A stretch of 64,000 nucleotides of DNA from Micrasema longulum. Taxonomy: Eukaryota; Arthropoda; Insecta; Trichoptera; Brachycentridae. Under the pieces are notes generated by a model. The model ran no database searches, was not told the origin of the DNA, and saw only the letters and a program-made list of their open reading frames with translations. The position numbers were made by a program, and so were the translations under genes. The stretch covers positions 232,713-296,712 of the forward strand of contig JAGVSM010002758.1 of assembly GCA_022494885.1 (NCBI GenBank). Reading direction: 5' to 3'. Shown piece after piece: positions 40,650-50,999 of this stretch (position 1 is its first letter; every line of letters starts with the position of its first letter).

Positions 40650-41080
40650 ACCACGCTGCTGCAGTACTGAACGGAATACTGTCTCAGTTGGCCGGTAGTT
40701 TTTGTCCATGTAAAATATTTAAAAAAAATCGATTTATCGTTAGTGATTAATTGATTTGGATGTAATCTTACCTACAATAATGATGATTCAGACATTGCAG
40801 TAAAGGTCTTATCGCCCGTCGCGTGCTCTCGTCGGCCGTGATTTACCCTGGGGGGTGTGCCGAGGGCCCCTGGGGGTGGGCCGGGGGGCGGTGGCAGACT
40901 CGGGGGCGCCGCGCCGCGCGAAACATAACTCTGCCGACACACACCATCGAGTCATTAGGCAAAAATAACAAACCTACATCGGAGTAAGACAAAAAGAAAT
41001 ATGTAAAAGACAACTTCTTGTTTCCGTTTCCATACAACTTCCTACCGCACTACGGCTCTTAATTCTTTTCGAGGCGGGAT
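40650..41080. other. Stretch with a GC-rich island
   Basis: 40845-40925 is very GC-rich (runs such as CTGGGGGTGGGCCGGGGGGC and GGGGGCGCCGCGCCGCGCG) in an otherwise AT-rich neighbourhood. No gene was recognised. A CpG-rich regulatory segment or a repeat not otherwise present in this window are both possible. Confidence 0.35.
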
Positions 41081-41083
41081 TTG

Positions 41084-41136
41084 GGCCTCTATTACGATGG
41101 GAAGTTATCAGAGTTATCTTCGGCTGTCCATAAAGT
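41084..41136 (+). repeat. GGGCC element end fragment
   Basis: GGGCCTCTATTACGATGGGA, AGTTATCAGAGTTATCTTCG and GCTGTCCATAAAG parallel the start of the 28640 element. Confidence 0.5.
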
Positions 41137-41690
41137 ACAATATGCCTCCGTGATGTGGTCTCCCTTCTATGTAGGCCGCATAAATCATATCCAATCGGTG
41201 CAACATCGTCTGCTAAGTAAAGTAGCATGGATGATTTGCCTCGAGGGGGGAGACTACACTTGCGGAGAAATGGAGTCGATGTTCAAAATCTGAAGTCTAC
41301 AATAACGTAGAAATAACATTGACTCCATGTTCATGTATAATTTACTAAATGGCCTGATTGATGTTCAATCATTCGATGTTCCAATCCGCCGGTTGCGAAA
41401 TAATAATGTGCCGTCCCATCAGCACATCACAAACTATGGTTTGCATGCACCGATGTCCCGGTCGTGTCGCATTGTAAACTCGTGACAAGATCTGGACTTT
41501 TTTGGTGTCTTTTTAGATTCAGACATACCAGGTCTTGAGGCGGTAAAGATTATTAAATTTTTGTCCTAGCTTTAATTTTCATTAGTTGTATTTTATTTAA
41601 ATTGTACCTGTATATATATTAAAAAGAAATGTATTTACTGTTAGTAAATGGACTTAATACGTCCGTAAATAAATAAATAATAAAATATAA
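41120..41690 (+). pseudogene. Jockey-like LINE ORF2 C-terminus with 3' UTR
   Basis: Frame 41081-41293 contains YASVMWSPFYVGRINHIQSV and QHRLLSKVAW. After frame changes it reads MFMYNLLNGLIDVQ, FDVPIRRLRNNNVP, HITNYGLHAPMSRSCRIVN. The 3' UTR (TTTTTGTCCTAGCTTTAATT ... AATGGACTTAATACGTCCGT) ends AAATAAATAAATAA. E.C.V.W.P.Y...I..I..VQ...L, F.VP.R.LRNN and TNYG..SPM.R.CR..N are jockey-group motifs. It is related to the 9541 copy. Confidence 0.65.
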
Positions 41691-41727
41691 GTTTATTCAC
41701 GAAAATAAATAAAAAATGTATGAAAAT

Positions 41728-42010
41728 CAGAATTTTGGAAAAAAATTGATCGGAACCAGCATGAACACGATCACAATACTAGAGAAAAGAACAAAATTAG
41801 ACTTCCATTTAGGAAAAAGGCAAAGTCACAAAATTCAATTTTATTTAAAGCAATTAAAAAGTATTACGAAATGGAAAAAAATATTTATGAAGAAAAAAAC
41901 ATATCAAAATTTAAAATAATGGTCAAGACATATGTGATAAACAATTTATAAATTAAATATATTTGCAATGTTATTATTAGAACACACATAACAATATGTA
42001 TGATATGTGT
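41728..42010 (+). mobile_element. LINE-K 3' end, near-identical to 52543-52845
   Basis: The frame 41716-41919 (SMNTITILEKRTKLDFHLGK, IQFYLKQLKSITKWKKIFMK, then KKTYQNLK) and the following UTR (AACACACATAACAATATG, GTGTGCCCTACTTTAAG) match the longer copy with only about four substitutions and one A-run indel in some 285 bases. 5'-truncated. Confidence 0.7.
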
Positions 42011-42284
42011 GCCCTACTTTAAGATTTAAATTTTTAAAAAAATAAAATCTAAGTATATTCGTTGGTAACCTGTGCTTGAATATGTTTTGAAAAAATATTG
42101 CACGCATATTCTGTTTTTCATAAAGAAAACTTAATTTTACTTTATCCATAAAATTCAAGATAGTAATTTTATCCTCAATAGGGAAATACTACTTTTTTCC
42201 ACATTTTATAAATAATTAAGTTCAATGAAATACTCTCCAGGATATTTTTTTTTTTGCTAATTATTAGTAGCATAAAAAACTTTA

Positions 42285-42500
42285 ATACTATAACAATTTT
42301 GAATTTCCGCAAAAACGGTGATTCCATTGGTTGCGCCCCATAATACGTCACGATTCATGTTTATTTGTTCCTACCATTGAAATTTGCGTAGAACAATTTC
42401 ATGAATCTTGATGTCACAACAAACAAAACCAAACACGTCGCGTTTTTCTACATACATATTTTTATTGAATTTCTTTTTTACATTTATGTATAAAAACATT
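42285..42500 (+). repeat. Half copy of fold-back G
   Basis: TTGAATTTCCGCAAAAACGG, CCCCATAATACGTCACGATT, CATGTTTATTTGTTCCTACC, GAATCTTGATGTCACAAC and AAACACGTCGCGTTTTTC match 18590-18790 of element G. Confidence 0.6.
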
Positions 42501-42822
42501 TCTCCACGATATCCAAATTGATTTTGAAAATACAATTAATTATTCTAAATTCATTTCATATATTTTTATCGGTAATCGTAGTATGTGATATTTCCCTATT
42601 GTTTGTACCCATAGTAAAATCGAATTTTCAATACGAAAATATAAATATTTTTTATTTAAAACATGTTCAATGAGGAAGTTCGGTGGTTTAAAAAAAAAAT
42701 GAATTTGTTCATATACTACAAAACTAATTTTTTATGTATCGAACTTTAAGCGCTATGTTTTTTTTAAGTTTGATTATTCTGAAATTCATCCACGCGCGAC
42801 GTTACAAGTTGTCTCTGAGTTT

Positions 42823-43007
42823 GGAAACTTTACACTATATTGATTGTAACAAATACCATTTTTTGTCAAAAAACAAAACAATGTGTACAATGTACAATGT
42901 ACAATGTACAAAAATAAGTTATTTTTTGTTTTGTACACCATTTTGTGGAAAGGACCTAAATTATATTATTATGGTATTTGTTACAATCAATATAGTGTAA
43001 AGTTTCC
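42823..43007. repeat. Perfect 37-bp inverted repeat around a TACAATG array
   Basis: GGAAACTTTACACTATATTG...ATTGTAACAAATACCAT (42823-42859) and its exact inverse (42971-43007) flank 111 bases that contain three and a half units of TACAATG at about 42885-42908. No second copy was seen. The surrounding 42735-43095 is AT-rich and may belong to the same element. Confidence 0.8.
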
Positions 43008-43099
43008 GCAAACCAAGTTTTGTAAAATTTCCATTGAAAATAAACTTAAAAATAAGATTTTTTAATAAAAAAATATAAAAGCGCCATCTATGAATAATT

Positions 43100-43540
43100 A
43101 GTTTTATATTTTCGTTCAGAATCACCTTTGATTTATTTGGTGCAACGGCCCTCGTAGTGCAGTATTGTCTAGGCCTAGGCGCTGTAATGTCGTCATCCCG
43201 CGGCCGCGGCCGGTAGGCGCAAGTTTATCTCGACACAGGTAATTACAATGATCACTTCCACAATTCAGATGTCAAGGGGTTATTATTAATATGGAGTGGT
43301 TAATTATAAGTGGCGCCATAATCTGCCGTCCAATTTGCTTTGGCACGTATTCAAAACCAATATTTCACGTTTCTCCGCTCTCCGCCCTCCTCCGCTCTCT
43401 ATATTAGCCGAGTACATGATATTACACTCCGCTTGCCGGGTGGGTACAGATAAATTGTGCTAAATCATAAATATTACCGTCGAAATGTATTTCGTCGTGA
43501 TCGTAGAACAATGACGGATGTGCGAAAATTACGACATTGA
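43100..43540. other. Stretch with no recognised feature
   Basis: 43180-43220 is GC-rich (CATCCCGCGGCCGCGGCCGG). The rest is mixed. Nothing identified. Confidence 0.35.
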
Positions 43541-43544
43541 CTTT

Positions 43545-44190
43545 TGAAAACACGGAACTGGCAAAGGAAGGATGAAAGCCGGGTGAACGCGGTCGAAATG
43601 CGATATCTTCGACGAATGTGTGGGTAATCAATGTGCGACAGGGTTACGAATGATGAAATCCGGCGAGAGTGTAAATCTGAATTAGGTATAATTGAAAAGA
43701 TTAAGATACCTCCGTGCCCCCGTGGTGTAGTGGTCAAGACGCTTGACTCGCAAACAGAAGGTTCTGTGTTCACCACTGTGATTGGGCCTCCTGGCCTGTT
43801 GTGGTGCAATAAAAATGTAAAAAATTGATTCACAAAATTTTCGAAAAAAAAGCCAAGACAATGAAACTTCCAAGCTTTCATATTTTATATTTAGAAACAG
43901 TCTCGAGATGGTTTGGTCACGTAGAACGAATGGTAAAACAAGTATATATGGCGAAAATGAACGGTAACGTGAAACGAGGTCGACCGAGGAAGACGTGGCA
44001 TGATCAGATTAACCTAAATCTTAAGTCTGGTCATGTCAAAAGCAGACAGAACTGAAGGGCACGTATGACATGACGTGTATGTGTGGAAGAAGCTAGAAAT
44101 GTATGGCAGGATAGACGTGTGTGGCGATCGGTGGTCAATTTTCTCTGCCTACTTCTACGGGGGAATGGCGTGATGGTAGTATTAGCAGAC
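43545..44190 (+). pseudogene. RTE-like LINE ORF2 C-terminus, split by SINE-A
   Basis: Left piece: TGGCAAAGGAAGGATGAAAG, ACGCGGTCGAAATGCGATAT, TTACGAATGATGAAATCCGG, ATTGAAAAGATTAAG. Right piece (from about 43900): GATGGTTTGGTCACGTAGAA, AAAATGAACGGTAACGTGAA, GGAAGACGTGGCATGATCAG, TAGACGTGTGTGGCGATCGG. It encodes RWFGHVERMVKQVYMAKMNG and NVKRGRPRKTWHDQINLN, matching the 17990 copy. A sequence of about 190 bp with a SINE-A sits between, flanked by ATTAAGA / TTTAGAAA. Confidence 0.7.
43705..43900 (+). mobile_element. SINE-A copy with internal deletion
   Basis: CCCGTGGTGTAGTGGTCAAG (A box region), CAAACAGAAGGTTCTGTG (start of the B box; the rest is deleted), then CACTGTGATTGGGCCTCCTG and CCTGTTGTGGTGCAATAAAA. 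It interrupts the RTE-like frame. Confidence 0.65.
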
Positions 44191-44224
44191 TTTTGAAAAG
44201 TTTGTACAAACTTTATATTCCAGG

Positions 44225-44652
44225 GTCGCGAATTCGAGACAGTATAAACTAACATCGATATTAATGTACAAAAATGTTTATATTTTTAAGAAAACTCAAA
44301 GCTCCATCGTCAGTAACCGGTTATTAAACATGTTTAGAAAATAAAATGTAAACTAATTATATTTTTCATACTGAAAGCTAATTTTAACTTCCAATTAGAA
44401 TACGTACCCAGGGCCCCGATTACAATGGGAAGTGGACATTTATCTTCAATTTTATCTACAAAGTAAAATTGAGTTTTCTGTATGAAAAGCAGAATATGCA
44501 CACATTATTTTCTTTTTAACATGTTCAATTACAGGTTACCGATTAAGATACTTTAAATGTTCATGCAAATATACTCATTTTCGTACACAAATATAGCTTT
44601 TTCTTTATAGACAGTCGAAGATAACTCTGTTAACTTGCCAATCGGGGCCCAG
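44225..44652. mobile_element. GGGCC fold-back element, second copy
   Basis: A minus-oriented truncated unit (44225-44402) and a plus unit (44403-44652: GGGCCCCGATTACAATGGGA, TACAAAGTAAAATTGAGTTT, GAAAAGCAGAATATGCACAC, ... CCAATCGGGGCCC) meet at TACGTACCCAGGGCCCCG, the same junction as at 28867 but inverted. The plus unit has good TIRs (GGGCCCCGATT / AATCGGGGCCC). Confidence 0.65.
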
Positions 44653-44659
44653 GTTCGAA

Positions 44660-45310
44660 AAAATAAAATACATGTAGCTATAAAATTTATATTTGTCAAA
44701 ATCACTGCTCTAGCGCCGGGAATACGTCTGTATGAAGAAAAGTCAGACCGCGTTTCTGTAGTCTGATTAAAAGTAAGGAAATCAATCATACGATTATGCC
44801 ATTTTAGAACGCCGTTCTCCCAAAATTATGCCTTTAAGAAATAAAATAAAAAAACGATAAATAAAAATAGTATTTTAAAAAGTTATTTCTGATATAAAAT
44901 ACTATACCCACTTAAAATTTTGTTTTGTAGACATAATAAATGGTAGTAGACTTTAAATGTAATTTTCTCAATTTTTTCACCATCCGAAGTGGGTTAAGAG
45001 GATCGGATTGGGTGGAACATTGTTACGTGGTAGAGGGTGTGAGGGCTTAAGGGGTGAGGGATGATACAGTAGTGTGGGGTGCGTTGGCGCCGCAGACACC
45101 TGTTGCTACGTCTATTCATAATAATTCACAGTGCGGATGGAACGAACAAGAGAGGGGATGGGAATATTCGGTCACGCTTAAAAAAATCTGTACAAAAGTA
45201 AATACACGACGAGTTTTAGCGTATGGGTCAAAAATTATAGGCATACGTGTATTAAACATGAGAAGTAGAAGGGATTTATTTATTTATTCATTCAAAATTA
45301 CACTCGTTTA
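44660..45310. other. Stretch with no recognised feature
   Basis: AT-rich to 44995, then a G-rich part (45000-45110) with an 85-codon plus frame (45054-45311) lacking any identifiable domain. Confidence 0.35.
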
Positions 45311-45317
45311 AATATAA

Positions 45318-46318
45318 GTGAACTTATTTATCTGTTGGCTTATGTATAAATCACCGCACAACTCTGCTCCGGAATATCTAAGGGAACTGTGCATGTGCTT
45401 AGATCAGCTGCGTCTAGAGCGAGAGAAAAAGTTATCATACCTCTACGCAAACAGCGCACTAAATTTAGTGAACGCGCATTTGCGGTCGCAGGCCCTACGG
45501 CATGGAATGCTCTCCCAGCAGAGGTCCGAAACTGTGAAAGCGAAGTGATGTTTCGGAAGAAACTTGAAACCCACTTGTTCTCTAAATCATTTGAATAAAT
45601 CCTTAGCATGTGGTGACAAAGTACATTGTTTTCCTTTAATTAAAAAAGTTGAAATTTAATATTTATCTTTATACTAGCGGACCCGACAGACGTTGTCCTG
45701 GACGAACGTCGGCTTGCCTGCTATTACCTTGGAAAAGACTTTTCATTGATAAGCAGGCACCTAGGTACTTGTTTATGATTGAATTCCAAAACATAAAATA
45801 ATTCATTTTCAAATATAGAATTCTTTTTGCAAATGTCAAACTCGGCTCTTCTCACCATCAGGGGCGCACTTTATTCATGAACGCGATTTCCAAAAATATA
45901 TTTAATGTCAGTTAATATCATTTTCGTACTACCAAAAATCCAGTAAAAAGAAATAAATGGGAAGAAATTAAAAGCAATGTTAGTAGCAATAATAAAAAGC
46001 GCTAAAAAAAAACTTCCTTCATTTTTTTTGTATACGCATTCTAGTTGAATGCAACCCTGGTAGGTCGATGAAAAATATATTTATGCTTCTAACTCTTTTT
46101 TTACATATTCGATTGAAAAAATCAATATCTACGAACATGCGCAGCGCAAGGATCTACATTTCGCTGAAAACCGCACGTAAATTGGTTAAGCCGTTTAAGA
46201 GGAGTTCAGTGACATCACACGTACAGAGGAATTATATATATAAAGATAATCACTTTGTCAAGCGCCGTTGAGGTATTATATTATGAAAATGGCGCTGTAT
46301 AAGTTATCCATAATAATA
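45318..46318 (+). mobile_element. CR1/L2-like LINE family 1 copy, 3' UTR interrupted
   Basis: Coding pieces: WLMYKSPHNSAPEYLREL (45320-45390), then, after a short deletion, KVIIPLRKQRTKFSERAFAV, AGPTAWNALPAEV and EVMFRKKLETHLFSKSFE (45389-45598, open). The UTR follows to 45668, a 580-bp insertion occupies 45669-46247, and the UTR resumes with the hairpin AGCGCC / GGCGCT (46261-46295) and ATAATAATAAAG. RT catalytic segment absent. Confidence 0.75.
45670..46246 (+). repeat. Dispersed repeat with CTAGCGGACCCGACAG head, copy 2
   Basis: Head CTAGCGGACCCGACAGACGT, then TGTCCTGGACGAACG, CTCGGCTCTTCTCACCATCA, GAACATGCGCAGCGCAAGGA, GAAAACCGCACGTAAATTGG and AGTGACATCACACGTACAGA, ending ATATATATAAAGAT. 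It is inserted in the LINE 3' UTR between TTATCTTTAT and AAAGATAATC, which may reflect a short target duplication. Same family as 31945-32632. Confidence 0.65.
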
Positions 46319-46361
46319 AAGTAAATCACGGCTCGCCACTGCAGTATAGCAGCAGTGGCAG

Positions 46362-46829
46362 ATGCACCACCCCGCATCCACTTCCAACCACCTCCGGTTA
46401 ATTCTGGCGCCAGTCACTGTGTTAAGGTTGCGTCCGCCCCCGCTGCCGGCGGAACGGCGCACACGCCCACACGCCCGCCACCGAAAATCCGTATCTATTC
46501 CGCTCGCGCGCAAGGCCCACTATCGCGTGCCGATCGCGTGGATTATGTCTTCTCGGCTTGGCTGTAGCGTGGCGCCAGACAACTCTTCGGCTGTGTCGGT
46601 GTCACGCGACATGACCTGGAACCGTCGCCTCGCACTTGATCAAAAGGGACGTCCGATCGATTCCGGTGTCGGCGCGATGGACGAAGATGCTTTTGGCTTT
46701 TTATCGCGACGTCGTGATTTAATCGAACGACTGGCGGGAATCACCGCGATGAGGATCATTTTGTATTTAGTATTTAGAGATATATCAATCTATAATATTA
46801 TATCATACCTTTTTTGTAATGTCGTTTAA
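46362..46829 (+). CDS. Unassigned 155-codon ORF in a GC-rich segment (doubtful)
   Basis: The longest open frame not explained by a transposon family. The first 60 codons are rich in P, R and H, as expected from GC-rich DNA in any frame. The middle reads MTWNRRLALDQKGRPIDSGV and GAMDEDAFGFLSRRRDLIER, which looks more protein-like; the last 25 codons are hydrophobic and AT-rich. No domain recognised, and other frames are also open over the first half. A host exon, a decayed element or chance are all possible. Confidence 0.2.
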   Translation: MHHPASTSNHLRLILAPVTVLRLRPPPLPAERRTRPHARHRKSVSIPLARKAHYRVPIAWIMSSRLGCSVAPDNSSAVSVSRDMTWNRRLALDQKGRPIDSGVGAMDEDAFGFLSRRRDLIERLAGITAMRIILYLVFRDISIYNIISYLFCNVV

Positions 46830-46834
46830 GTCTT

Positions 46835-47275
46835 AACTCATTCGGGCCTAAAGGGGGTATCTAGGGCCCCTCAAAAGAATATTATTTTCGATAACTTTAT
46901 TAACATTATGCACAACACTCTTTCCTCTATCGTTCTTGCTCAAACTATAATGGTTTTTTTCATGTATTGATATATTTTACATACCCCTTAATTTATTTAA
47001 AAATTAAAAAATAAAAATAAATTAAGACTTTTTTTTTCTGGCTGCGATACGATCCCACTTACTATTTAATGATGCACTCTCCTGAACACTTACTTCCACA
47101 CTAATACACATAAACACACATCTACACTTACTCTCATACAAATACTTATAAACACATCCTTTTGTTGTAACACAATTTAATAATATGTATGATTTTTATT
47201 TATAAACTTTGCTGGTTTGTCTTTAAACTGTATTTTTAAAACTGTTTGTTTCTTTAAAATAAAAAAAATAAATAA
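46835..47275. other. AT-rich stretch, possible retroelement 3' UTR
   Basis: 47085-47165 is a run of ACACTTAC / ACACATAAACAC-like words, followed by an A-rich end (AAAATAAAAAAAATAAATAA, 47255-47275). This resembles a LINE 3' UTR but no coding part precedes it. Confidence 0.3.
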
Positions 47276-47279
47276 ACCT

Positions 47280-47990
47280 ATCACAACAGAAATGAAGAAC
47301 ATTTGACTTCTATATTACCTTCTCTTAAATGTTCTTCATCTCTGTTGTAAAATGTTTATTTTATCAACTCCCCAGGGATTTGAATCCAGTCTTTGTCTAA
47401 AAAAATTTTGACAAATTCAAAATATTGTTGATAACTTTATTGATATTTATCATATTTTATTTTATTTATTTATTCATATTTTTCTCTTACAAACTATAAT
47501 TAATAATAAAAATAATGTGACCTCACTGGGGTTACCCGTGCCGAGGACACTTAACAATATACTTTTTTGAAATGTTTTTACATTTGAGAAAAAACAAAGA
47601 AGACTAACTTAATAAACAGAGATAATTGACAAAATATTCACAGTTTTAAAAACCACGTATTGTTTATTAAAACTAGATATTGTTTATATTACAAAACGCA
47701 CAGTGAAAATAACAATGACTATTTTTGGGCGTTGTCTAGTAGATGAATTGGTTCAGCCGGCTGATGAATCTCACCCACATGATAAAGTTTTTAGCTCTTT
47801 TAATTCATAAAACATAAAACAGATGAAAGAGTTGAGGAAATGTGGGTGTTTAAACATCGGCAGAATGGTGAGTTACTCCGTGTGTAAAGTGGCCACTTAA
47901 ACCAGCTAATGGCAGGTCATAAGCTCTGTAAATCTCTAGACTTCCATATTCCCTTCTCAAAGATGTTTTCACTCTCTGTTGCAACAAATT
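47280..47990. repeat. Dispersed repeat Z fragments
   Basis: 47283-47350 is a short fold-back: ACAACAGAAATGAAGAACAT and its inverse ATGTTCTTCATCTCTGTTGT. 47755-47990 is a reverse Z copy (GATGAATCTCACCCACATGA, ACAGATGAAAGAGTTGAGGA, GTGTAAAGTGGCCACTTAAA, CCAGCTAATGGCAGGTCATA). Between them is AT-rich sequence. Confidence 0.55.
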
Positions 47991-47999
47991 TATAACTAG

Positions 48000-48640
48000 T
48001 TTTTTTTACAACTATCTAAATGAATACATTACATTACAGTGAAATAATTTATTTTTTTAAGTCGTATTTATAGCGTTTTCGCTGGGGTATTCCTGGTACC
48101 ACCAAGAACTGGCGGATTTTCTTCACGCCTGTGCTCGAAAAGGTTCATTCTGAACATGGGGGCATTTTATCGGAATCTGTCCGTCACACTCCGCCCTAGT
48201 GAAATTTCGTAAATTGAGGGTATTCTTATTATTTCATAATCGTTCTCGTTTGTTGCAGATCAAACCATAAAATTTATTAAATATATTTATGAAAATATAT
48301 AATAATAATAAAAAATCTTTACTAATTATAATATACGCCATAATGTCGCTTCATTGCAGTATAATTTAGTGAATACATATAATTGGATGGCAGGCCCTAC
48401 TTTGTATACATTTTTTATAGTTTTTATTTATATTAATTTAACCTGTACATCTGTTTGTATTTGAAATAAATAAAATAAAATATACCTACAATTGTTATAA
48501 ATACAAAATAATAAAACAAAAGTATGCATTACTATAAGGCGGACTTATTGCGGCTGGCAATTTCATATCGTGTAAAAGATAAAAAAGTAAAAATACAATA
48601 ATAATAATTCAATAAAAAAAAAGTTTAAAAAATCATTATT
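48000..48640. other. Stretch with possible LINE 3' ends
   Basis: 48330-48482 ends AATAAATAAAATAAAAT and may be a LINE tail on the plus strand. 48540-48570 (GGCGGACTTATTGCGGCTGG, CAATTTC) resembles the 3' UTR at 49545 in reverse. 48030-48220 is more balanced and unrecognised. Confidence 0.3.
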
Positions 48641-48644
48641 ATCA

Positions 48645-48765
48645 TTTCCTTCCGCACCGACTGGTACACCAATCGCAGCGTATCTTGATCATTTTTATTA
48701 CATGAAGTTAAGATGATCAGTCTTACGCTTCAGGTACCAGTCCGGGGACTGTGAAATATTCTTGT
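48645..48765 (-). mobile_element. SINE-B, 3' part
   Basis: Minus strand: GTCCCCGGACTGGTACCTGA, AGCGTAAGACTGATCATCTT, GATCAAGATACGCTGCGATT and GGTGTACCAGTCGGTGCGGA, with an AATGATAATAATG tail. Confidence 0.65.
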
Positions 48766-48930
48766 GTAAAAACGAACAAATAAAAGTTTCCTTAAAACCA
48801 AGAAAAAATAAACAATAAATATGTATTATTAATATTAAAAGCATTAACTTTGTGGTCAAACATTTTACTAAATAATATTAATATTTGTATGTAATCACTT
48901 ACCGACTTTTCTATGTCTACCGGTTAATTT

Positions 48931-48956
48931 GTGTCCTGACGAAGAGACGGGTACGT
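48931..48956 (+). ncRNA. Truncated hammerhead-like motif (G2)
   Basis: GUGUC, CUGACGA, A, GAGAC, GGGUAC, GU: the first 26 bases match 25353-25378 but with an uninterrupted CUGACGA core. The second half (stem II 3' strand and GAAA) is missing, so it cannot fold alone. The upstream words ATGTCTACCGGTTAATTTGT also correspond to 25338-25353. Confidence 0.4.
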
Positions 48957-49484
48957 TGTAGTATTATACACTACATTAGTACGACACTAGTTTTTCCTAA
49001 TTTGTGGATACAAATATCTATGTATTACTCTTCTTTTATTTATTTAATAAATTACAATAAATTTCAAGTAGGTAGCTCAATCACAAATAACTATCGACGT
49101 GCTTAAAAACATGCTATGCATTTGTGCGATCACAATGAACAATAATGAACATGCTTAAGTTATCGCAGTCATAAGTCAACGCGTGTGTCAGTCTGTTTTC
49201 CTCGTAAATAAATACAGTTCATTGGCGAATATATTGCATTTGCAAAATAGTAAGGAGTATCTAATTCAGAAATAGGGAAAATTAAATTACAATTACTATG
49301 GCGACGGCTTTTCTTGACATTTGGATTGCCAACTGCCGGCTAAATGCATAAATAAACAAAAATAGCAGTTTTGGAACATTTTCCATATTTAAACCGGTGA
49401 AATTCAAATATGTTATTGCGCAACAGGATTATACGTCGCGAAACGTAAATATTTTTACATTTAATATTAGGTGTTCACGGATGT

Positions 49485-50010
49485 TTATTTATTTTTTATT
49501 TATTGACACTTTATATACATATACAATAAATATACATATAAGGGCGGGCATATTGCCTTAAGGCAATTTCTTCCTACCTACCCAAACCGTTCAGTTTGAG
49601 AAAATTATAAATACATGGACATATTGAATCTTACAATTTTATACAAAAATTAAAAGCAAAGATTAACAAAAATAAATATATATAAAAAAAAATAACACTA
49701 TGAAGAGAGGAGAGGGGATGGGAAGGAAAGAAGAAGGATAAAGGAACAATTTAAATATTTAGATAGTGACATTTCAATCTTGACTTAAATGTAAATAAAG
49801 AAGGGGCGTCTCTAACATTAGTGGGTAGATTATTCCACAATCGAGCGGCTACTACTGTGAAAGAGGAGGCAAAAAAATTAGAGCGATGACAGGGTATTCA
49901 AAGGGTTCTCTCGTTACTAGAACGAAGAGATAGTCCGTGTTGTGAAAGAGGTTGGATGAGCTCTCTCAGATAAACAGGCGAAGTGGGATTATTTAAAAGT
50001 GGGAGATGTT
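49485..50010 (-). mobile_element. LINE C-terminus and 3' UTR
   Basis: Minus strand: NNPTSPVYLRELIQPLSQHG, LSLRSSNERTL, a stop, then CHRSNFFASSFTVVAARLWN, NLPTNVRDAPSLFTFKSRLK and CHYL. The UTR contains AATTGCCTTAAGGCAATAT (a TTGCCTTAAGGCAA palindrome) and ends in TAAATAA-like sequence near 49490. RSS.ERTL..P.......F..SF.V...RLWN.LP is a LINE C-terminal pattern shared with 7520-7850. Confidence 0.6.
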
Positions 50011-50401
50011 CCACTGTGATCGCGAATACGATAAACAACCACGGTGCGAAATTGTTATCACGTCGATAGTTATTTGTGATTGAGCCACAGTTAGAATTTT
50101 GACTAACAAACTTGAATGTTTTAAAATGAACATTTTTATGTACGAATATGTACGTGTTGTTTTTGTACCTGTGTATTTTCACGGTTGTATTTTTGTTGAT
50201 CGTATCCAAAGCTGTATTGAAATCATCATCTCTGAAATGATTGTCCAATTACGTATGATTTGTCATATCATTATAAAGTGCAATAAAAACGTAGGCGCCA
50301 TATAAACCTTTGTCGGCGACCTTTATGTCCCACAAATGTCGAATTAATGCCGAATGATGAATGTGCCTTTTTGTATTCCCAAATCGCTGCTTTTTTATAT
50401 A
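50010..50401 (-). pseudogene. Protein-like stretch upstream of a LINE tail, unassigned
   Basis: On the minus strand two in-frame open stretches are separated by a single TAA (50249-50251). The first (from 50401) ends KGLYGAYVFIALYNDMTNHT. The second begins DNHFRDDDFNTALDTINK and continues IFVHKNVHFKTFKFVSQNSN and GSITNNYRR before entering LINE-like sequence near 50010. Composition (N, K, H rich) and frame continuity suggest a decayed coding sequence. I recognise no family. The part containing SITNNYRR is shared, inverted, with 49075-49101. Confidence 0.25.
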
Positions 50402-50551
50402 TTATGATAATTCGCTTTTTATATTACTACGAACAATAAACAAAGTTTGTTTTTGTCGTGACCGCGCGTTTGCTACCTAAATGCCAATTTAACGAAATAA
50501 GCTGTTTATATCGTAATGTTGTTTATTCATTTTTTTAAGTCTGATTCGAAC

Positions 50552-50939
50552 AATTGAACGTAGTTATGCAGAAAACAGCCAGCCGTAGAAAAGTGAAACT
50601 GAGATAATAGCACTTATATGAAAAGAGTGCATATTCAAATCTACACAACAGTGTGACATGTTTTTGACTTTGACAAATGATGAACAACAAATACATTAGT
50701 TTTTTTTAAAAATATTACAAACAAAAATCTAATTATGTATTTAACCAGATTTCACGATTTTTAAAGTGGCGTAAGGTTTTTCTAGTTTTGTGGGTGTTTT
50801 CTGCAAATTTAAAAATGCCGTTTTTGTGATCGACACTATTTTCATAAGGTAATTTGAACAGTTTTTTGTATTAAAACGGTCTGGCTGTTTATTTTTCAAA
50901 ATTGTGGACTAGCTGCTTTCTGCATAACTACGTTCAATT
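50552..50939 (+). mobile_element. MITE-1, complete (388 bp)
   Basis: Ends AATTGAACGTAGTTATGCAG...AAAACAGCCAG and CTAGCTGCTTTCTGCATAAC...TACGTTCAATT: TIRs of about 31 bp with two mismatches. Non-coding interior. This is the reference copy for the pieces at 3112-4720, 7383-7515 and 26747-27161. No unambiguous target duplication. Confidence 0.8.
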
Positions 50940-50999
50940 AAAAATAAAAAAAACCTAACCCAGAACTTGTGGCATCAAGTAAACCAAATATCGCATCCC

